NCBI RefSeq assembly: GCF_043290135.1 | Contig: NC_134709.1 | Coordinates: forward strand, 69,678,456-69,742,455 | DNA length: 64,000 nt | Direction: 5' to 3' | From: Rhipicephalus microplus | Taxonomy: Eukaryota > Arthropoda > Arachnida > Ixodida > Ixodidae | Shown here: in pieces, positions 22,954-35,628 of the stretch | Layout of the letters: each line of letters starts with the position of its first letter | Position numbering within the stretch: the first letter of the stretch is position 1 | Notes under the pieces: generated by a model | Databases searched by the model: none | Told to the model about the DNA's origin: nothing | What the model saw: the letters and a program-made list of their open reading frames with translations, nothing else | Program-made: the position numbers and the translations under genes

Positions 22954-25900
22954 CGCCCAAAGAGGGTTTTTAAAGCTCCTATAGATAGGTTGTAACCACG
23001 TGACCTGAAACTCCCTGGGGAATTTAACAAAGTCATGTCGTTCATAAACTCTGTGATTAAGGAGGGGGCGTTTTACGATGACATGGGCCGAGTTCACTCC
23101 CTACCAGGGAGTAAATAATTGGGGCAGGGGAGTTTTGTGGGCTCATGTGCTGGAGAAACTCCCATTTCGGCTAACTTTTGTTTAAAGTGTAGGTGGTCAA
23201 ATTTTCTGGAGCCATCCACTACGGCGTCTCATAATCATATGGTGGTTTTAAGGCGTTAAACCCAACATATCACTCTATTAGAGGCGCTCATCAACTTTCT
23301 GGTCATCCGATAACGGACTAAAGGTTGCGTTGATAAGTTATCAACAAGGCGTGCCAAACTTTAAGAAAGCCTCCGCACGCGCCAGTTGAAACGTAACTTA
23401 TTGAGTACCCATTACACTTCTTTCGCTGTGCCGCTGAGTTAACGACCTAAATCCAGCAAGTCAGGTGTGCAAGAAATAACATTTCACTCGCTTTGTTCTG
23501 TGCAAGGTTGTCTCTGAGGTGTTATCTGAGGGGTTCGCACAATCTTCGCACATTGGACAGGCCAACCGCTGTGTGAACGATTACTTGCGTGAACGTTCTA
23601 GCTACATTATAACTAAAATAGTAAAAAACGTCGCAATACATCGTGCTGAATGTCGGTCACCTCAAATTTCCACCAGGTGAGCGCGGTGCGCCGTCACTAA
23701 GATAACTGGGCCCGCGAAAGATGCCAAGCGTTTTCCATTCATGTTGCACATTCATGTTGAACACGTATGCGTTGCTTTTGATTGCCTGTTTATAAATTCT
23801 TCCCTTTCTAATAAATTGTTTATTTGCGAGAAAGCGCTCGTCCTCTCTTCCTTTCTGTTTATTTGTGCGCTTGAACTGACAGTTATACTATTCATATTGC
23901 AGGTCATTCATGTATATACTCCTTATTTATTACATTAAGAGGCAAAGCAGTCAACTCCGCAGTTGAGTGTTCAACACTATCCAGGCATGCGCCCGTGTTT
24001 TCGAAAAATCTCCCACTCCTCTTTGTTTTTTTTCCAGAATGCATATGTACAGGGTGTCCTACGTAACTTTAGCCAGAGTTTAAAACTATGCCGGAACACG
24101 TAATTACGACCCGATCAAGTGCATGTTTCTCACCGTTGCATGAAGTTAGTCGGACTATTTTTTGTTCTCAAATATTGTTTTATTAGATCTGTTTAATTAT
24201 CTAGCTTGGAAGGAACGAAAACGGATAAAAATTTTTAATGTGAAAGTTGTAGATCGGTTTGCGAAACGTCCAAATAGATAGTTTTGAACTTTGTTAAGTA
24301 TTATTGTTTTTCTGCTACTTACAAATGCCCCCAAAATACAAAAAAAATACCTCGTGACAAACCTGCTCGCGAGTCAGTGCGCACGATGATTGTAGTGCTC
24401 CCTGATGAACGACACGCTTTCCTCGCACCGGTTCATGACAGCGATAAGCAGTCACAGTGATTATCGTTTTTGTAGCCGATAACAAAACGTGTTCATTGTA
24501 AAGTCACCACTATTGTTGCAACCCTGCCGAGACAGCGTAGTCAGACAAGTGCTATGGTCGTTCGTACGCGGAACTTTAGGGAGCTTTAGAATCATTGCGT
24601 ACATTTGCGCACGGGCGGGTGTCGCGTGATATTTTTTGTATTTCGCGGGTATTTGTAATTAGCAAAAAACACTAACACTTAATAGATATCAAGTTCAAAA
24701 CTGTCCAATCGGATGTTTTGCGAACTGATCTAAAATTTGCTCATTAAATTGTTTGCCTCTTTGTTTCTTGAAAAGTTGGTTAATGAAACATATAGATTTG
24801 AACAATATTTGAGAACACAAAAGTAGTCCAACTCCAGACAAAGGTGAGCAACATCTATTTGGTTGCGTCGTAATTGCGTGTGTCTGCATACTTTCAAACT
24901 CTGGTTAAGGTTACCTGGGACACCCTGTATATTTACTGCAAAAATAAATGCAGTAGTTTGTAGACAGCACTAGTCCTGTTTGGTCTGTCCTCGTCCTTGT
25001 TGTATCACACTGTTTTCAAATATGACTTATTTCCTTGCTGCAAGAATAACAACGCTTCATTAGGTCCAGCATTGTGATTTAAGGCACTGCTCAGTTCATT
25101 CGCTTGCCTTACCGAGTCGACGATGAATTCAGGACGGCTACAGCGCACGTTGCGCACGGATCGGAACACGTCGAGCTCCTGTTCAAGCTTCAGCTGGTCG
25201 CATATCGCTGCACACACACAGTACAGACCACTTTCCTGGCAGCCATCCCTGAAAGCGACAGCATCATTAGTGCAATATTTTCAAAGCTGAAATTCCTGGA
25301 GTGTGCGGAAGGAATGAAGGAAGGAACAGGAAGAGAAGGAATGGCACCAGGCTAGGAGGACTGGTATTCTGCACTTCACAGAGGAAAGGAGTTGGAGAAT
25401 TTTGAAAGTGAGCAAACAGAAAGAGAGTGGAGAGAGCACGCACACACGAAGTCACACTTCACAGCTGTCGTAATACTATAAGTCTATAATCGCTGGTGCA
25501 AGCCTGTTGCATTCAAGAAGTTGAACACAGCCTTCGCCTCCTTTCCACCCTGATCACTTCACAAGTCCACATTCGAGCATGGTTTCTGCTGTTGTCGGTC
25601 CCTGATCTATGCGAGTTGGAGCAGCTGCCAGAGAAGTTCTCAACGCATTCTAGCGAGGGCAGCCGCGGAAGAGGCGCTGTGATGTGGGACAGTTAGCAAC
25701 TTACGCTTAAATGTTTCTTTGTCCTTCGTAAAGTACATCGAATGCTTGAACATTAGTAATAGTGACTCGAACGCCGGCTTCTGCTATACGGTATATTGCA
25801 ATTTAAGTTTTTGGCCACTTGCAACATATTTTTACTGATCTGTGCCATTGAAACTTGCACCTTGGTTTTCGAATGCTGCGATTTACATAGGTGGCATTGA

Positions 25901-28900
25901 ACACACCCCGAGCTTTTCAAACATCATGGCAACCGATTTTGAATGAAAAACTTCAAACTGGACCAGCCTTCTTCTCACAAGTAAGCACTGAAATACTTTG
26001 TCAACGGCACCGGTAGGTGACTTTCTAGCATCTTTTATTATGTCCCGCATTTTGTACAATCAGTCATAAGACATACTCTGAGCTCATTTTAATATCGTTT
26101 CTACTTGTACCACCACAATGAATATCAGCTCAGACTTGCGTTCTGCTTTATAGCGTCACCCCCCATAAAACAAGTGCCGAGGATTTCGTTACTTCAAGGA
26201 AGCTCATAGCCTTCAATTTGAATTGTGCGTATTTGGTGCTTGCTCACTGAGAAACCCATTAAGGAAAAGAGACCTAATTTTTCATGGAGCAAGAGATGTA
26301 GCTCGCCGTGGTGAATATTACTGCACTGGAAGAAAGAGTTCAATTCACCACTGAATTATCGTTCATGTAAGAAAAAAAATGGTATATGCATTAATAATGC
26401 AACAGTCGCACCCATGTACGCTTTTTTTGGAAGCTTTCTTTACTAGAAAGTAGCACCTTATAGAAAACGGGGCAGTGCCATGACACGCAAGTGGACAGAG
26501 ACATGGAACTTCTGTCTAATTTAATATATACATAGGTGGCATTGTCTTGCGTGCCAAAATCACGATAGGATTCTGAGGTACATCTTAGTCGAGCTCTCTG
26601 AGAATTTCTTCGCACAGTACGCAAGTGTTCATCACTTTGCCTGCATTGAAATTCGACAGCCGTGGTCGGCATTGAACACAAAACTTTCTGTTCAGCAGCT
26701 GAGTACTGTGACCACTGTACCAATAATAGGGCCGCGCTTAATTGAGTTATTTTCAGTGACCACTAGCTTTAACAATAGGATTTTTTTTAGTTTCTCGGAT
26801 GGGTATTTTATCTACGTCACATAATATAGTGTGCTATATTAGTTAGGTATATAGGTGATGGCTAATGAAAACTAACAATAATAGTGACAGCTGGTAATAA
26901 CTAATTAGCTTCTAGTACTTCCATTCATTTTTCTTCGTACTCACAGGCATTGCACCACGACTGCTCTTCCTTCGGCTTGCATCTGCCACCGGTCGACGTG
27001 TTGCAGTATCTCTAGTACTAGGTCGCAGGAACTGGGCACAGTGCTTGCCCTGTTCCAGGACTGTGAGTGGAACTGCTTCAGTATACGGGCTGGTCGCTGC
27101 ATAACGAAACAGACCACATGGACAAATCAAGAAGGTGCTACGTTCAACCAATTGAGTATTGGCCGTTGCGGCGACTGAAATTGTAATATACTGGGGACAG
27201 TTGAGCTTTGCCTTGAAGAGTGGATCGTGATTCGCGTAATCGGGCCTTATGCGCGTCGGCTGATGAATCGCTAGCCAACACCGGTTGTCGGTGCTTGCAT
27301 GCGTCAACCATGCTGCAAAGAAACGAACGACTGCACACACAACATTGGTTACATCAAAGTGTTATTCAATGCATATAGCCAACACACCTGATAAGTGCCC
27401 ACTACGCTATAATTATTTCTCTTGCGAATCAGGGAAAGATCCACTACCTGTCCGTCGGGGAACATGCAAATCTACGTAGCTGTTGACATTGTTGATGCTT
27501 CTGCTGTTGATAATTATTAAATACGTCGGAGTGCTTTGCAATAGCTTGGCCTAAAAAGTGCCTACTTCTTGCTCAATTATTTTTTGACACCTGGCTTGAG
27601 TCTGCGCTTCTGCTGCGCATTATTACATGCATTAAAACCACTCCTTTTAGTACATGGCAGCCCCACCGTGGTGGTCTGTGGCTGAGGTACTCGGCTGCTG
27701 ACCCGCAGGTCGTGGGATCAAATCCCGGCTGTGGTGGCTGCATTTTGGTGGAGGCGAAAACGCCGTAGGCCCGTGTGCTCAGATTTGGGTGCACGTTAAA
27801 AATCCCCAGCTGGTCGAAATTTCAAGAGCCCTCCACTGCAGCGTCTCTTATAATAGAATGGTGGTTTTCAGGAAGTTGAATGGCACATTACATTCCAGTA
27901 CGTGGCAATGCTATGGCGTATTTTCCAAAGGAGTTTCAACAAATACCGTGTCAACCTGACAGAACACCTGATTGCCACGCAGACAAGCTGTGTTCAATCC
28001 TTACGTGGGCCGGGAAAGCAAAATTATATAATTTTTCGCATCTTTCATGATATTTCGGTCACGAACAAGATCACGACTTTTATCTCCCGAGAAATGGCAC
28101 CAACACCGGAATTTCTGCCTAATGAGCTCTTTAACCTCTTTAACGCTGAGTGTTTAGAACGTCAACCGAAAATGCTTGGGCACTCTGCTGAAACTTACTC
28201 GAGTTTTGCAGCTTTGCACCTTTCTCGCATTACCCTCTGTGACGAAGCTGTTTGTAGAAATTCAAGTAAGATTGATGGATCCTTATCTCTACACATTCAG
28301 AAAATGAAAACGCAAGGTCTCGTAGGCATGCTTTTAGAAGGATTCTTTTTGATGTCTTCTTTTCAGAGGCATTTCTTTGATCACAGCAGCTAGTGCTTGC
28401 AAACAACCGTTGTTCAGTGGTTGACACATCGCTTCTTGCAGCAACAATAAGGAGGTTCTGCAGGCTGTAAACGATCGCAATTGCTTAAAATTAATTTTTA
28501 TTGTTACATGCGTTGTGAGACTATATAGACCTCAGTGTACTTAACTCCGACTAGCTTGTCTAAAAAACTTCCTGTCTTTTTTTCAACGTATGCGCACTAT
28601 GCTAAGACTGTCGGTTCAGTATTAGTGTGGTTACCAGTTTGATCCCCGCAAATAATGACACCAGATCGTTAATATTCTTGGTTCCAAGTCAACGACTGTA
28701 AACTGGAGAGAAAATAAATCATCGTACGTATGAGAATTTGGCAAGCTTTGTGAATACACCATGTTACAATCAGGTTTTCGTGCCTTATAACTGTATTGAA
28801 ATATTTGTGTTTGTATTCTTTGTTTTCGTAGATGACAAGCCTTTTTTACCGAATACTTTTGAATGGTTTTCTACTAGCCTTCGGCTAAGGATTGAGATGA

Positions 28901-31900
28901 ATCTATTACGCTACTGCATTTTGTAAACAGTTTATGTCAATAAAATTCAACTTAATTTAATACCTCGCGCTTAATTATGAGTCGTAGTCTTGACAAATGC
29001 TTCGAAACCAAAGAATCATAGGCGACGAGTATCGGTAAAATATTTGAATTTATACATACCGACCCGTAGACGACCTTAAATGTTCGCACCAAGAGGCCTC
29101 GAAAGTCTTGACTGTCGGTCTGCTCAACAACAACCTTTCCGTATTTGATTGTGGTCTTCAGGCTCGGCCAGAATTGTGGTGTCGTCTATTAGAAAGTGAG
29201 GAAAACATAATGCTACTAGTATTTCTTACGAAAAACAGGAAAATGCAGGCTACATTGGAGCCAGTTTTCCGAACATCATAATAATGTGATTGAAAGTGTC
29301 ATAATAAAGGAAAATCAAGAACCAGTAAACAAATAGGAAAAGCAAAACAAGGGTTATTGAGGCGCATTATGCACAAGGACGATCTGAAGCTTATGAAGGA
29401 TAATTCTAATATCAAAAAAGAAAACGAGTGCGAAGACAAGCAGGAATCATAACCAGTTTAGCATAACTGGCATGCTACATTGCACAGGGGAAGGGAAGAT
29501 TAAAAGAAGAGTTAAGAAACACCGATAATAAAGTAGGAGCACACACGCACACACAACGTCACAGCGCAGGGCGGCTGTCTCAGCCTATTACGGCATCACA
29601 GTCTACAGTCACTCGTGCAAGTCTGTTGTTGAGAATTTCAGCAATGCCTAGTTTGCTTGACTTCTTGCTGAAGTTTCAGGATGACATTGGAGAATAGTTG
29701 TTAGTGTCATCATTCTGCCGTAGATACGAGTGAAAGCGAATGAGAGGGGTTGTCTGTGAACAGCGCAGCGAGCAGAGTCATGAAAGACATGCTGCAATGT
29801 CGCCTCGGTACCACAGGCGTCGCAAAGCGCGTTGTCGGTCATCCCATAGACACAGGGTGGTCTCGCAAAATACTGTCGGTCGGGTTTGTACAGATGTATT
29901 TAATGCTCTCCCGTTTAACATGGCTATACTATATGCCCATGATCAACACATAACCAGGAAAAGCAGTATCTTCAATTACAAACTGTTCCCTAAACTTATA
30001 TCCACACACAGAATAATAAAATATTCACCATGTCCTTTTGTTCTGCCTCTATCGAACCGGTTGCGCTAGTGATTATTATACGATTAACATCCACTGACAT
30101 ACCCACCCGCGAGTTTGCTTCAGCTTATGCGGTCTCTGGGAATTAATTCATACAATATACAAAGCGTATACTCAGGAACATGGAAGTTATAATTTGTTCA
30201 ATTATTTAGAATTTGCTCATGGCCTAAAGGCTGAGCAACAAAAAAAATAAAGCTGTGCTCTCGCATATATTCCATTGCTTTTTGTAAATGATATGGTTCA
30301 TTGTTGAAAAACAGTGAAAGCTCTTGTCGTAACACCAATTTTCTACCATATGTCTGCAAATTTGGTGATAAAGAAATAGTGGCTTGGCTACATTCGCTAC
30401 TTTGAGCTTGATGTCTGGCTCTTTTTTAATCAATCGAACAGCAACCCTGATACATACGTACATACGAACGTACCTACGTACGCACATACATACGTACATA
30501 CATACGTACGTACGCACATACATACATACATACATACATACATACTACATACATACATACATACATACATGCATACATACATACATACATACATACATAC
30601 ATACATACATACTCGCAAACTTTGAAAAGCTCCGGAGAGCTTCAAATGCCGCCTTTTCTTTCGTCCAGATGTGAACCAGTTTGAACATTCACAACAGTCT
30701 TAGCCCACATGGTTATCATTCATAGAATTTTGTTTTGATTACCAGCTGTAAGGAAAGGACTTAAAGACGCCGAGGAGCATCAAACCAGAACTGAAGAAGA
30801 CGAGCGGAGAGCAGGTGGCACGAAGGCGACAACAAGAAATGAAGAAGAGAAGAAGGCACGTGCGATTACGAGGCAACTGTGCGCCAATCAGCTCATGACC
30901 AGTGGTGGCCCATAGAGGTGGCGTGCCACGATTGGGCCACGTGCGACCATCACGTGGCAGTGGGCTTTGTGGCTGGGGACGAGCCGAAGCAGCGGCAGAC
31001 GGGAGACAGCGGGCCGAAGCGTCGGACGCAGGCGATCCAGGTTCCGGCCAGGGAACGCGGCCGTCCACGCTACTGCCGTCCAACTACCAGCTGGGGCGGC
31101 GTTGCCGGCACGAGTACTGCATCTCGGGGCGCGGCCTGGCCTGCTGTTCTCTTCCTTGCCGAGGGCATCGCGGATCTCGGCGAGGCGTCTCCATGGTCAG
31201 CCGTTCGACACAGCGATGAACGTGGCCTGGCTAATGGTCACGGTTGCGTCGAGCATCGCGTCTCGGCGCACGCTCTTCGCTGGACGGGCTGGCCATGCCC
31301 CGCATGGAGCATCGCGTCTCCGATGCGGGTTGACTGCTCCGTGGCCGCACCCACGCCATCAAGCGCCGGTGTCACCAGAGCGTCGCACTTCGGCAAGAGA
31401 CGAGCGAGATGTCCTGCCGGGCGCGACGCGGGAGTGCGCACAGAGGAGCACGGAGCCGGGCGAGGATTCAGGGTGGCCGAGGATTCAGATGCCAGGGGAG
31501 TTGCTGGCTAAATCTAGGGTCGCCGAGCGGTGCCGAGCGACGCGCCAGACTCGGACGTGGGCCACGAGCTCATGAGCTGCAGGGTGAACCCGATGGTACC
31601 TGGCGGGGCCCTGGCCAAGAAGAAGGAACGTGCCGTAAAGAGAGCTCGAGCGTGGAGGCCACGAAGGCAGAGGAAGCAGTGCGCCGCTCGAGAGGACGAG
31701 TTCCTGGGAGCGATCCTGAACCGGACGTGGGACTCGTACGTGTCGGCCAGGTCGAGCTCCGGCGTGTTCGCTCGGGGTCGAGTCCGCCGGCCGGTGCAAG
31801 GTGCAAGGACGGGACCTGCTGAACGGCTCCTGCCTGGGTGCAGTGGCCGGGAGCAGGTTCGTGGGCGAGGCCTACTGGGCGTGGTCCTCGTGAGCCGGGG

Positions 31901-34900
31901 CCCGACCCTGAACCTCAGGAGTTGCGACCCTGACTGCTGGCCGCGACGTCTGACTAAACGGCGCTGCACACGGTAGCGCATCCGTGTGCCGTCAGCCATT
32001 CCAGCCGCTCCAGCCGTGCCACCTTTGCCCTCGCGCACGTCGACGATCGCATCATGTCGAGACGACGGGGACCCAAACTGTGAGGCAGCGTTTTCCTCTT
32101 GCGAACTGAGAACTCTACGCGCTGGACTCGGAGTAAGCGTAGCCGCGAGCTCTCCGAATGCTAGAGGTCTGACTCTCGTACATGTTGCGTGACGCTTGGC
32201 GTGTAGGGTTGGACATATAGTTTTATTTTCACCTGCCACTTCGTTCTCTAGCGTATAATATAACGCTTCTTTTGTTCGCATCCATTGTTGATGTTAATCC
32301 TTTTTCGTCCGCTATCAACAAACACAGTGACGAACGTCCTTAACCATCACACCAGCCTACAGCCTTTTGAAAAGCGATGTGAAACCATTTGTTCAATACA
32401 GTCTACTGAAAAGAAGCAAAACGTTGCTTTTGCCTGCGACTCATTTCATTTTAAAGAATAGGGGACCAAGTCACTTTATCTCCCTTATGTTTTCTCATGC
32501 ATAGGTTATATACCAGAACCGGCACGGGGATGTGGACGAGATTACCAATATACATTCGGGCTTATGATGGATGCAAAAAGGTCCCATCCCATTACCTCAT
32601 CTTGGAGAGGACCGAGTGTGACGAGTGTGACAGACCCACTGGCGGCGAACATTTCCCAGAAGTCGTCGATGGTTTCTAGTAGAGGCAGTTGTGTCACGAG
32701 GTACGCTTTTCGTCTCTTGAAACCCTGCACGAAAATGGCACGTACATCAATCACTCACTGCATGAATGCGACGCCAGCCGATTGTCTTTGCTGCAGACAA
32801 TAGGCGATAAACATTGTTACGCCAACACAGCCATAGGAGTAGGCATGGTTGCAAAATGTTTAAAGAGTACCTAATCACAAAACGTGTTTTCTAAACTCTG
32901 CCGTCGTGCCTTACTCCTAATTTTAGTATTTCTTTTACTCACTATACCACTTGCTGTTGCACAGAACTTTTCTTGCCTTGTTATTATAAAATTTTAACCA
33001 TTCTTTGTTTAATTCGTACAAAGTGTTTTTCACTGCTTGCTGCATTGTTATCGCAATTTACTTATTCTCTAACGGAAGTCCCCCCGACAGTTTTTTAACT
33101 TCGGGACTTCCTCTGTACTGTAGAATTTTATTCATGTAATGTATGCATTCCTGAAATAAAGTTTGATTGATTGATTGATTGATTGGTACTGCATACTTGC
33201 AAGAGGGCGCAAGTTTCATTGTATAGTGCCTCCCACTTATCACTTATTGGCAAAGTCCAGAAGCAAAATCGGTCACGTATCTGCGTGCCAGGCTGCAAAT
33301 ACCGTCGAAAGACAACAGTCTTCTGTACGCACCTGCTGCGTCAGTTAACGACGTCATCTGACAGTGTATAGTGTCGGGGAACGTGAGTTTGTACAAACAC
33401 CAGGGCCGCTGGTAAGTGGCAGAACCACGTCGTCGGCAGAGTGCTTTTTCGGGCATAGCGTCGTATTTTGAGCGAAGCGTTAAAAACACCCGTCATTTCA
33501 CGGATATCATCACATTTTCAGCGCAGCGTAAGAAACGTTGAAATCTTTACAGTTGCGCGTCTATGTGTTTTCCAGTAAATGAATACACCACCTAATACTG
33601 GTGAATAGATTTTGCACAGCCGATATTAGTAATATTTGCTTTTTGATCCACAATGTTCACAAGTATGAACATAGCGACCAGAACAAGATGGATGAGCGTC
33701 CTAGAAAAGTTAAACTATCTGCTAATACCAACCTGTTCTGTATACCAATCTGATCCAGCCTAATGGATCATCACAACAACTTTTCAAAGTGGCCTGCCTT
33801 TGGCCATCAGCTTTCCGAGATTAAATGCGGTAAGCAGCGAGTGCAAAGAAAATTGCACTGTCTCCCACTAAAAGCCACCATCAGTAGCATGCGAAACGGC
33901 GCATGGGTTGACTTAATGTTCCGCTCATCACGAACCTCTTGCCCGATGATAACGCACATTTGAAAATGGAGCACGCCATGAATTCACTCTAGCTTCTGTT
34001 GCTGTTACTAGTCCCGAACTCTTGTTGCAACACGCCACGCAGGTTCGAAACGCCACACGGGAGAACGTGCGTTCATTGAGAATCTGAAATATCTCGCTCC
34101 CCAATGCCATCACATGATTGCTGTGAGAGTGTGAGGGGGGAGGGAGGCTGCAGCCTATTACACAGTCACATGGGCCAGAACGCGCTAGTGCGTGAGTGCG
34201 TTCTGGCAGTGCTGGGACTGGCTGTTGCGCATGCCCTGTAAAGGTGGTCACGCCACAAACAACCAGATTGAGCTCCACCACAAGCTGTTTCACATCTAAT
34301 AAAATAAAACGTGGTCTGCGCAGTCATTGCCCTCGAAAAGCTGCATGGCCATAACTCTGCACACTGAAGATTGGTTGGAGAATTCCGACGATTCTAGGGT
34401 ACGAGACACACTTGGCGCACCCTTTGATGTTTAGGTTTTGATAAGTAGACTATACACTAGTTAGCCACAACATAAAGTTTTCATTGAAACAGAGTCGTAG
34501 GTATCAATGTGAAACAGCCACAAAAAGTACATTTTGACAGGTGCTTTGCAAATAAGCCTTTTTTACATTTTATCAGGTAGTAGCAATTGTGTAGATCAGC
34601 CATGCAATTTGTGTCCCTTCTCAAAGTCCGTTTTCTTGTTTGAAGATAAAAAAAATGGCAACAATTAGAAGTGAAACACTCAGCTTGAATGGAGTACGCC
34701 TGTTTCTAAAATATTTGCGGCCCGGCCAGGGAAAAACCCTCGATTGCTTACACAGGCATTCAATATGGCAAATAAAAAAAAAGCTACACTTTGAATTCAG
34801 TAAGCAGAAATATATTCTCAACAAGAACGGTTACATTACAATCGATGACGAAATGTTCTCTGCATAAATATGCACACCTCTAGAACAACTCGTAGAGATT

Positions 34901-35573
34901 TGCGCTTTAGCGATTCCTTGTCTTCACGTTCGTTATTGTAATAAAGCTTGTAAAAGATTCTGCAGTAGTGGTGGAATAAATCAGCAATTAGGGAAGATTA
35001 GGTCAGCCTGGGCCATCTATTGTCTACCGCGGTGGAAGAGTGGTTACGGTTCACGGCTGCCAACCCAAAGGGTGCGGGTTCGGTCGCGACCACGGTGGTC
35101 ACATTTCACGGTGGTCACATTAAGGTATGTGGTGGTCACATTAGGGTAACATAGCAGACGACCATGTTCTGTACGATTTCAGTGCATGTTAAAGGACACC
35201 AGATGGTCAAAAGTTCCGGAGCTCTTCGTTACGGCGCCACTCATAATAGTATTGTAGTTTCGGGACGTATTAACCTGGATGTCATAACCAAGCGTTTTCA
35301 CCAGGCTTGTCCGGTGCTCATCTACAACGTTTTTTATGGAGATTAGAAGTCGACTTGAACAGACCAGTAAATGTATGCATTTCGGAAAGTTAGGACGCGT
35401 TGCGCATAATTAGGTGTGCGAGAGCGATGAATGGAAAATATGGCTTTCGCAAAAAGCGGTGAATTAGCTGGGTCAACATTGTCAGCACAGGGCTTTTTTT
35501 AGGGTGGATACTAATTACTGTGTCAGTGCAAAAGCTGGAGTATGGCTTCATAACACAGAAATTGTGGAATGCT

Positions 35574-35628
<55 letters not shown>

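Larger units (their letters stand above)
20917..23189. mobile_element. 2.27-kb inverted-repeat DNA transposon, non-autonomous
   Basis: The left end CACTGTAAACAGAAATAAGC continues CGAAATGGGAGT. The right end, inverted, reads CACTTTAAACAAAAGTTAGC then CGAAATGGGAGT. TA flanks both sides (20915-20916, 23190-23191). GGGAGTAAA-type motifs recur through both subterminal regions. Inside are a duplicated GC-rich 245-bp module and a (CA)n tract. No transposase was found. TA duplication suggests a Tc1/mariner-like mobiliser (inference). Confidence 0.85.
20805..23275 (+). mobile_element. SINE interrupted by a 2.27-kb inverted-repeat transposon
   Basis: The SINE left part is 20805-20914 (tRNA-like head truncated at its start) and the right part about 23192-23275 (GGTGGTCAAATT... 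to AACCCAACATATC). The two halves join at GAACCC/TAGGTGGTC, the usual SINE reading, once the insertion at 20917-23189 is removed. Confidence 0.88.

Noticed and set aside
22759..23045. Cys-Val and His-Thr repeat proteins
   Set aside because: They are translations of the (CA)n microsatellite.
26912..27340. 142-codon minus-strand frame over an RPTP exon
   Set aside because: It is in a different frame from the exon at 26945-27096, whose reading (ILKQFHSQSWN...VVVQC) fits the phosphatase and the splice sites.
30224..30674. Tyr-Val-Cys-Met and His-Thr-Tyr-Ile repeat proteins
   Set aside because: They are translations of the (CATA)n tract.
30879..32281. Several long overlapping ORFs on both strands (up to 255 codons)
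   Set aside because: They lie inside the GC-rich solo LTR, where stops are rare in all frames. Composition is Arg/Pro/Ala-biased and no domain is visible.
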